Below, piece after piece: positions 41,556 through 46,812 of a stretch of DNA of 46,812 nucleotides. Source of the DNA: Alphaproteobacteria bacterium MarineAlpha3_Bin3 (GTDB taxonomy: Bacteria; Pseudomonadota; Alphaproteobacteria; Rhodospirillales; Casp-alpha2); the NCBI GenBank assembly GCA_002938075.1, contig PTLK01000001.1, positions 1 through 46,812 on the forward strand, read 5' to 3'. Each line of letters begins with the position of its first letter. Position 1 is the stretch's first letter. Under the pieces are notes generated by a model. That model was not told the DNA's origin, made no database searches, and worked only from the letters and a program-made list of their open reading frames with translations. Both the position numbers and the translations under genes were made by a program.

Positions 41556-41806
41556 CCGCCCGGCCCGGCATTCCCCCCGGCATTCACAAGCCAGGGGATT
41601 TTCGAGCGGGCTTCGTTGAAGGCGTCCTCTTCGGTAGGGAAAATTCGGCCCCCATGGTCGGCGATCGGGAACCAGCCCCTTGCATCTTCTGAATCCCGGC
41701 GGAATTCCTCGAAGCCGAAGGTGGCGTCGGGACGCACGAAAATATCAACGCAACGCCCCCCATTCGGGGAATTGATGGATTTCATAACCTTGTTCTCGTG
41801 TGCCAT
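41552..41806 (-). CDS. Small conserved-looking protein, function unknown
   Basis: An 84-aa soluble protein with no signal peptide or TM. Features are a beta-like CVDIFVRPDATFGFEEFRRD stretch at about 19-38, then GWFPIADHGGRIFPTEEDAF and a C-terminal helix ending KIPWLVN. The composition and GC-rich third positions look coding. GGAAA precedes the ATG at 41806; an internal Met at residue 8 is an alternative. It lies 18 bp after the sulfolactate dehydrogenase-like gene on the same strand and may be co-transcribed. I cannot name the family with confidence. Confidence 0.65.
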   Translation of the reverse strand: MAHENKVMKSINSPNGGRCVDIFVRPDATFGFEEFRRDSEDARGWFPIADHGGRIFPTEEDAFNEARSKIPWLVNAGGNAGPGG

Positions 41807-41824
41807 GGGGGTTTCCGATCGGGG

Positions 41825-42826
41825 CTAACCCGCCAACAGAGTATCGATTTCATCCAACAGCGTGTCGGGAATCTCTACGCCCTCGGCGTGCGCCTTGTCG
41901 CGGTTTTCCAGCCGCCGGCTTCCCGGCAGCCGGGTGCCCGGCTGTTCGAGGATCGTCGCCATCAGTTCCTCGGCGCGGTCGAGGAAACCGTCGCCGCCGA
42001 GGTTTTCCGGCTTGAACACCACGAACAAATGGCCGACGTGGGGCGGCGATCCCTCGGCGTCGTAGAACGAACTCGCCTCGAAGGCGAAGTTCGACCCGGT
42101 CATGGCTGAGCACAGCATTTCCACCATCAGCGCCAGCGCCGCGCCCCGGGCGTCGCCCATGGGCAGGAACGAGCCCTCGAAGCCGGCCTTGGCGTCGGTG
42201 GTCGGATTGCCGTCGGTGTCCAGGCACCAGCCTTCCGGGATCGCTTCGCCCCGGTCGGCGGCGAGCTTGACCTTGCCGCGCGCGATCTTGCTGAGGGAGG
42301 TATCGACGACCAGCGGTGGGGCGTCCTTGCGCGGGCACGAAAAGGCGATCGGGTTGGTGCCGTAAAGAGGCCGGCTGCCGCCCCAGGGCGCGATGGCCCC
42401 GAAAGAGTTGGTGAAGGCGATGGCGGCGAGGCCGACGTCCGCCATACGCTCCGTATGGTGGCCCATGACCCCGGCGTTATGCGAATGGCCGACGGCGACG
42501 GCGACGACGCCGGTGCGCCCGACGATCTCCTGGGCCTTATCGAGGCCGATGTCGATGGCGGGAAAGGCGAAGCCGGAACGGGCATCGACGCGAAGCACCG
42601 CGTCGCCGGTGACGGTCAACGACGGTTCGGCGAAGCCGTCGATCTTGCCGGCGATGGCCTGGGCCGAGAACGCCGGCAGCCGGGCAACGCCGTGGGACGC
42701 CAATCCGTCGGCATCGGCCTTGACGAGGGCATTGGCAACGGAGACGGCGTTCTCATGCGAAGTTTTCGACGCCTTCAACACCCCGACGGCCAGGTCATGC
42801 AGGTCGCCGAGGCTGCGTACCGCCAT
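41825..42826 (-). CDS. comC: Ldh2/MDH2-family dehydrogenase, likely sulfolactate (ComC-like)
   Basis: A 333-aa NAD(P)-dependent oxidoreductase of the malate/L-lactate/sulfolactate dehydrogenase family. It has ADGLASHGVARLPAF near 39-53, with the family His, then VAVGHSHNAGVMGHHTERMA and the WGGSRPLYGTNPIAFSCPR segment. ComC interconverts (R)-3-sulfolactate and sulfopyruvate. Here it is followed upstream in the operon by suyB and suyA, which makes sulfolactate the likeliest substrate. Malate, ureidoglycolate or lactate cannot be excluded from sequence alone. GGAGG precedes the ATG. In catabolism it would work with another dehydrogenase to invert sulfolactate stereochemistry. Confidence 0.82.
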   Translation of the reverse strand: MAVRSLGDLHDLAVGVLKASKTSHENAVSVANALVKADADGLASHGVARLPAFSAQAIAGKIDGFAEPSLTVTGDAVLRVDARSGFAFPAIDIGLDKAQEIVGRTGVVAVAVGHSHNAGVMGHHTERMADVGLAAIAFTNSFGAIAPWGGSRPLYGTNPIAFSCPRKDAPPLVVDTSLSKIARGKVKLAADRGEAIPEGWCLDTDGNPTTDAKAGFEGSFLPMGDARGAALALMVEMLCSAMTGSNFAFEASSFYDAEGSPPHVGHLFVVFKPENLGGDGFLDRAEELMATILEQPGTRLPGSRRLENRDKAHAEGVEIPDTLLDEIDTLLAG

Positions 42827-42867
42827 GGATCGCCCCCCCCTCCGGTTTTCGCGCGCCCCAGGCCCGG

Positions 42868-44301
42868 TCAGGCGCTGCGGTAAAGCTTGGTCAGCACGAA
42901 TTCCCGGTGGCCGAGGGTTTCCGCCGCCGTCAGGCGGCCGTTGCAGGTGCGCATCGTGATGTCGATCAGCGCCTCGCCGGCCTTGTTGAGGGTCATCTCG
43001 CGCCTGAGGATGCCGGAAACGTCCAGGTCAACGTGCTCGCCCATGGTGCGCACGGTGCGCGGGTTGGCGGAAAGCTTGATCACCGGCTCGATGGGGTTGC
43101 CGATGATGTTGCCCTGGCCGGTCGGGAACAGGTGGACGACGAAACCGGCGGCAGCCTGAAGGGTCACGCATTCGGCGGCGGCCGAAGAGCTGTCCATGAA
43201 ATAGAGCCCCGGGCCCTTCTTCGGCGCCTCGGCGGGGCCGAGAACGTCGATGTAGCGGGTCTTCTTGCCGATCTTCTCAAGATTGCCGAAGGCCTTTTCC
43301 TCGATCGTCGTCAGCCCGCCTTCGATGTTGCCCTTGGTCGGCTGCGAATCGGACAGGTCGTCGGTCTTGTGGGGCTCGATGACCTCGTCCATGTAGGCCT
43401 GCCAAGTGTTGAGAAACTTCTGGCCGATCTTCTTGGTCTTGCCGCGCGCGGCGCAGTTGAGCTCGGCGCCGGTGATCTCCGACGTTTCGCCGAAACACGT
43501 GGTCGCACCCCAGGCGTCGAATTTGTCGATGAAGTTGCCGACCGTCGGGTTCGACGCCAGCCCGGACGTGGTGTCGGACTCGCCGCATTTGACCGAAACC
43601 CACAGGTCCTTGACCTGGCATTTCTGGCGCTCCAGTTCGGAGGCCCATTGCAGGTATTCCTTGGCCTTGCGGCTGACGTTGGCGACGGTCTTGATGTCAC
43701 CGTGTTTCTCGATGGCGAAGCCGGTGACCGGCTTGCCTGTCTTGGCGATGCCTCGGACGACGCGGCCGGTCCATTCCGGTTCGATGCCGATGACGATAAC
43801 GGCGGCGACATTGGGGTTGGAACCGGTGCCGATAAGGGTGCGGAAGTGAAGCTCCAGGTCCTCGCCGAATTGCAGCCGGCCGTAGGAATGGGGGATCGCC
43901 AGGGTGCCTTTGATGTTGTTGGCGACCGATTCAGAGGCGGCATTGGACAGGTCGTCCAACGGCAGGATGATGACATGGTTGCGGATTCCGACGCGGCCGT
44001 TCTTGCGCCGCCAGCCCATGAACGTCGGTTTCTTGGTCCCTGAACGCCTGACCGGGGCGCGCTTCACCTGGGCGCGCCTTCTGGGCCGGACCCGCCGGGT
44101 GGGCTTAGCTGTGGTGCGCCGGGTGGCCTTGGTCCGCCTGTTGGTTTTGGAGGCGGCGCGCTTGGCCGGCTTGGCACCGGTGCGGCGGTTGGACTTTGCC
44201 CGCCTGTCGGATTTGGCGCTGAGCCGCCTCGTCGCCTTGGTGCGCTTGTTTTGCTTCGCCGCTTTGCCTTTGGTCGTGGTTTTTCTTGCTTTCCTGGCCA
44301 T
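42868..44301 (-). CDS. suyB: Sulfolactate sulfo-lyase large subunit with basic tail
   Basis: A 477-aa UxaA-family lyase. From residue about 95 the sequence is that of SuyB: FMGWRRKNGRVGIRNHVIIL, IPHSYGRLQFGEDLELHF, GTGSNPNVAAVIVIGIEPEW, and near the end MRTCNGRLTAAETLGHREF. With SuyA it splits (R)-sulfolactate to pyruvate and sulfite; altronate or galactarate dehydratase is the broader family alternative. Residues 1-92 are an unusual Lys/Arg/Ala/Thr-rich extension with repeated RTKATRR-type units, about 40 basic residues in 91 and a single acidic one. The ATG at 44301 follows AGGTGG inside the last codons of suyA; a GTG nine bases earlier overlaps that site. The extension is therefore in frame and well initiated. 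Confidence 0.85.
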   Translation of the reverse strand: MARKARKTTTKGKAAKQNKRTKATRRLSAKSDRRAKSNRRTGAKPAKRAASKTNRRTKATRRTTAKPTRRVRPRRRAQVKRAPVRRSGTKKPTFMGWRRKNGRVGIRNHVIILPLDDLSNAASESVANNIKGTLAIPHSYGRLQFGEDLELHFRTLIGTGSNPNVAAVIVIGIEPEWTGRVVRGIAKTGKPVTGFAIEKHGDIKTVANVSRKAKEYLQWASELERQKCQVKDLWVSVKCGESDTTSGLASNPTVGNFIDKFDAWGATTCFGETSEITGAELNCAARGKTKKIGQKFLNTWQAYMDEVIEPHKTDDLSDSQPTKGNIEGGLTTIEEKAFGNLEKIGKKTRYIDVLGPAEAPKKGPGLYFMDSSSAAAECVTLQAAAGFVVHLFPTGQGNIIGNPIEPVIKLSANPRTVRTMGEHVDLDVSGILRREMTLNKAGEALIDITMRTCNGRLTAAETLGHREFVLTKLYRSA

Positions 44302-44303
44302 GG

Positions 44304-44591
44304 CTACCACCTTTTTGTCTTCAGGTTCTGGACGTGGACGTGACCGCCCTTCTTGATGGCGGCGACGGCCTTGCCGATGTCGTGTCCGTACTTAAGGATG
44401 GTGTCGCCCTTCTTCATCGGCGCGAGGGCGATTTTGTGGCCGATGGGAATGGTGTTCAGGCATTTCATCCTGACGGTCTTGTTGCCCTGCATGACCCAAC
44501 CGGTCAGCATCTGGCCCTTCTTGACCCCTTCGACAACGACGACGCCGACGGAATCGGTCTTGTCATGGACAATATAATGAGGTCCGGCCAA
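44304..44591 (-). CDS. suyA: Sulfolactate sulfo-lyase small subunit (SAF domain)
   Basis: A 95-aa SAF-domain protein matching the small subunit of UxaA-type lyases. It reads LAGPHYIVHDKTDSVGVVVV at the start, then GVKKGQMLTGW and CLNTIPIGHKIALAPMKKGD, ending with HVHVQNLKTKRW. No ATG fits the domain start. I choose the TTG at 44591 because AGGGAGAA lies a few bases upstream and the domain begins there; an ATG at 44669 would add 26 low-similarity residues. It stops two bases before the suyB ATG. It is 136 bp downstream of the DUF934 gene. Confidence 0.83.
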   Translation of the reverse strand: MAGPHYIVHDKTDSVGVVVVEGVKKGQMLTGWVMQGNKTVRMKCLNTIPIGHKIALAPMKKGDTILKYGHDIGKAVAAIKKGGHVHVQNLKTKRW

Positions 44592-44727
44592 CGGATTCTC
44601 CCTAAAGTTTGGATGATTGTTCCCAGGTCTGTTGCAAGGGAGAATACTCAAGCCGCCGCCATCAGGCAATACAAGCCCGCCCCGCCCAGGAGAAAGAACG
44701 GGAGTGCTCCTTCGTTTATTTTGAATC

Positions 44728-45225
44728 CTAGGACGTCTGGGAGTGCCTTTTCCGGATCACCGTTTCCCGGCCGTCGGCGGCCGGCTGATAGAAGACGGTG
44801 ATGGCGCCGGTGGCACGCTGCCAGTCCTGCTCCGTCTCGCCTTCCTTGACTTCAAGCGCATCGAAGCCGCAGCGCTGCATGAACAGGTACTGGTCGCGGA
44901 GCACGTTGCCGATGGCCCGGACCTCGCCCCGGTAACCGTGGCGTTCCCTCAGCCGCCGGGCGTTGGTGTACGCGCGGCCGTCCTTGAACACCGGGAACGC
45001 CAACGCGACGACGCCAAGATGCTCCAGATCGTCGGCGACGTCGCCCGCCGTATGGTCGCTTTGCAGCCGCACGCCGACCGGGTCTTTGCGCTTAATGAGC
45101 GTGGCCCGTTCTTCGCGCCAGCGCTTGAGGCCGACGATCACCGGCCCCGACGCCGGGATCGCCACCTCGTCGGCAACGTGGGTCCAGGGGTCGTCGACCA
45201 GCTTGCCGCTTTTAAGCAGCGGCAT
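44728..45225 (-). CDS. DUF934 protein associated with sulfite reduction
   Basis: A 165-aa soluble protein of the DUF934 family, found beside assimilatory sulfate and sulfite reduction genes in proteobacteria. It has VGLKRWREERATLIKRKDPV, DLEHLGVVALAFPVFKDGRA, YTNARRLRERHGYRGEVRAI and LRDQYLFMQRCGFDALEV. Its biochemical role is not established. The ATG at 45225 lies inside the 3' end of the sulfite reductase gene (14-bp overlap), with GGAG upstream, so translation is coupled. In relatives a cysH gene often lies between the reductase and DUF934; it is missing here. Confidence 0.9.
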   Translation of the reverse strand: MPLLKSGKLVDDPWTHVADEVAIPASGPVIVGLKRWREERATLIKRKDPVGVRLQSDHTAGDVADDLEHLGVVALAFPVFKDGRAYTNARRLRERHGYRGEVRAIGNVLRDQYLFMQRCGFDALEVKEGETEQDWQRATGAITVFYQPAADGRETVIRKRHSQTS

Positions 45226-46812
45226 CGGTCTTCTCCGGATAAAGCCGCTCCTTGAACGGCTCGGCGCCGACCCGGCGGTAGGTGTCGAGGAATCGTTCGC
45301 CGTCGGCGCGTAGCTTCACATAGGTGGTGACAACCGTTTCCACCGCGTCGACAACGTCGTCGGACGAGAACGCCGGCCCGACGACGTCGCCGATGGTGGC
45401 ATCCATGGCAGGGTTGCCGCCGAGGGTAATCTGGTAGTACTCCTCGCCCTTGCGTTCAACGCCGAGGATGCCGATGTGCCCGACGTGGTGGTGGCCGCAG
45501 GCGTTGATGCAGCCCGAAATCTTCAGCCTCAGCTCGCCGATGTCCAGTTGCCGGTCGAGATCGGCGAAGCGCTTCCCGATACGCTGCGCCACCGGGATCG
45601 AGCGGGCGTTGGCGAGGCCGCAGTAATCGAGCCCCGGGCAGCAGATCATGTCGCCGATGAGGCTCAGGTTCGGGGTCGCGAAACCGATTTCGTCGAGCGC
45701 CCGCCAAAGCCGGTAGAGGTCGGCCTCCTTGACATGGGCGAATACCAGGTTCTGTTCGTGGGTGACGCGGATCTCGCCGAGGCTGTAGCGGTCGGCCAGG
45801 TCGGCGACAGCGTCCATCTGCTCCGCCGTCGCGTCGCCCGGCACACCGCCGGTGGGTTTAAGGGTTAGATTGACGATGGCGTATCCGGGTTGTTTGTGGG
45901 CGGCGACGTTGGTGCGGGCCCAGCGGGCGAAGGCCAGGCTCTCGAACTTGTGGATGTCGAACGCCCGGGGGTCGGATTCCACCGTCTCAAAGGGCGGCGG
46001 CGCGAAGTGGGCCGCGACCCGGTCGATCTCGGCCTGGGGCAGCTTCAGGGGCCCGTCCTTGATCTGGTTCCACTCCTCCTCGACCAGCTTCTGCATCTCG
46101 TCGATGCCGAGCTTGTAGACCAGGATCTTGAGCTTGGCCTTGAAGATGTTGTCGCGCCGCCCCATCAGGTTGTAGATGCGCATGATCGCTTCCAGGTAGC
46201 TCAAGAGATCGTGCCGGGGCAGGAACTCGCGGACGGTCTGGGCGATCATCGGCGTCCGCCCCTGGCCGCCGCCGATGATAATCTCGAAACCGGTCTCGAC
46301 AGCATCGTTCTTCTTCAGGATGACGCCGATGTCGTGGAACTTGGCCGCCGTGCGGTCATTGGGCGAGCCGGTGACGGCGATCTTGAATTTCCTCGGCAGG
46401 TACGAGAACTCGGGATGCAGCGCCCCCCACTGGCGGATGATCTCGGCGTAGGGGCGCGAATCATCGATCTCGTCGGCGCTGACGCCGGCGTACTGGTCGG
46501 CGGTGACGTTGCGGAACGAGTTGCCGCTGGTCTGGATGGCGTGCATCTGGACCTCGGCCAACTCGGCCAGGATTTCCGGCGTATCCTCCAGCTTCGGCCA
46601 GTTGAACTGGATGCACTGGCGGGTCGTGAAGTGGCCGTAGCCGCGGTCGTAGGTGCGCGCGATATGGGCGAGCTTACGAAGCTGCGTCGACGACAGCATG
46701 CCGTAGGGAATGGCGATCCGAAGCATGTAGGCATGGAGCTGGATGTAAAGCCCGTTCATCAGCCGCAAGGGCTTGAACTCGTCCTCGGTGATCTCGCCGG
46801 CCATCCGCCGGG
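45212..46812 (-). CDS. cysI: Sulfite/nitrite reductase hemoprotein, 5' end cut by window
   Basis: At least 530 residues of a siroheme/[4Fe-4S] sulfite reductase that reduces sulfite to sulfide. LNGLYIQLHAYMLRIAIPYG-type and GHFTTRQCIQFNW segments form the first ferredoxin-like half. Cluster ligands are C-x5-C in CCPGLDYCGLANARS and C-x3-C in GCINACGHHHVGHIG. The frame is open through position 46812, and relatives have about 30 residues before this point, so the true start is outside the window; the internal ATG at 46804 is probably not used. Nitrite reductase (NirA-like) is the alternative, but coupling to DUF934 favours sulfite. Confidence 0.93.
   Translation of the reverse strand, partial: RRMAGEITEDEFKPLRLMNGLYIQLHAYMLRIAIPYGMLSSTQLRKLAHIARTYDRGYGHFTTRQCIQFNWPKLEDTPEILAELAEVQMHAIQTSGNSFRNVTADQYAGVSADEIDDSRPYAEIIRQWGALHPEFSYLPRKFKIAVTGSPNDRTAAKFHDIGVILKKNDAVETGFEIIIGGGQGRTPMIAQTVREFLPRHDLLSYLEAIMRIYNLMGRRDNIFKAKLKILVYKLGIDEMQKLVEEEWNQIKDGPLKLPQAEIDRVAAHFAPPPFETVESDPRAFDIHKFESLAFARWARTNVAAHKQPGYAIVNLTLKPTGGVPGDATAEQMDAVADLADRYSLGEIRVTHEQNLVFAHVKEADLYRLWRALDEIGFATPNLSLIGDMICCPGLDYCGLANARSIPVAQRIGKRFADLDRQLDIGELRLKISGCINACGHHHVGHIGILGVERKGEEYYQITLGGNPAMDATIGDVVGPAFSSDDVVDAVETVVTTYVKLRADGERFLDTYRRVGAEPFKERLYPEKTDAAA

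Overview
The window is a high-GC chromosomal segment, most likely from an alphaproteobacterium of the Rhodospirillales type. I infer this from the hopanoid gene set and its order, the RpoH sequence, the tandem-GAF and CHASE2 adenylate cyclases, and the cysI/DUF934 pair. It holds one tRNA gene, no rRNA, no CRISPR array and no intact insertion sequence. Genes are tightly packed, with many stop/start overlaps and several GTG or TTG starts.

Layout. 1-1050: tRNA-Asn followed by an AT-richer stretch with palindromic repeats and one unknown gene. 1048-8236: a secreted HExxH protein and a cyclic-nucleotide signalling block. That block comprises a coiled-coil repeat protein, a GAF-GAF-PAS adenylate cyclase, a receiver-like protein lacking its phosphoacceptor, a stand-alone CNB-domain protein and a CHASE2 adenylate cyclase. 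8554-9176: wreckage of a type I secretion system. 9356-11869: a MotA/MotB-type stator pair and a metallo-beta-lactamase-fold hydrolase. 12234-15987: rpoH, mlaA and two tandem mlaC-like genes.

16011-26288: a lipid head-group region. It contains hpnL, hpnN, three CDP-alcohol phosphatidyltransferase genes (one frameshifted, one missing the last motif Asp), phosphonopyruvate decarboxylase, an internally deleted PEP mutase/nucleotidyltransferase, a PhyH-type dioxygenase, an EamA transporter and a stand-alone cytidylyltransferase-like gene. Together they look like a phosphonolipid pathway whose first committed enzyme is broken here. 26373-37338: a large hopanoid locus, with hpnA leftward, ispH-hpnH rightward, and hpnM-hpnC-hpnB-hpnD-hpnE-shc-hpnG leftward. 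It would supply squalene, cyclise it to hopene, add the adenosyl side chain and remove adenine.

37456-46812: catabolic and sulfur genes. They are a DadA-like oxidase, a hydroxyacid-oxoacid transhydrogenase paired with a D-2-hydroxyglutarate dehydrogenase, a small protein, a sulfolactate dehydrogenase-like enzyme, sulfolactate sulfo-lyase subunits SuyB and SuyA, DUF934 and sulfite reductase, which runs off the window end. SuyB carries an unusual histone-like basic tail. The sulfur genes together suggest release of sulfite from sulfolactate and its reduction to sulfide without an adjacent cysH.

The most distinctive points are the decayed phosphonate head-group locus next to the hopanoid genes, the basic-tailed SuyB, the cysH-less sulfur block, the 253-bp branched inverted-repeat element at 25186-25438, and the two cyclases that share a C-terminal signature.
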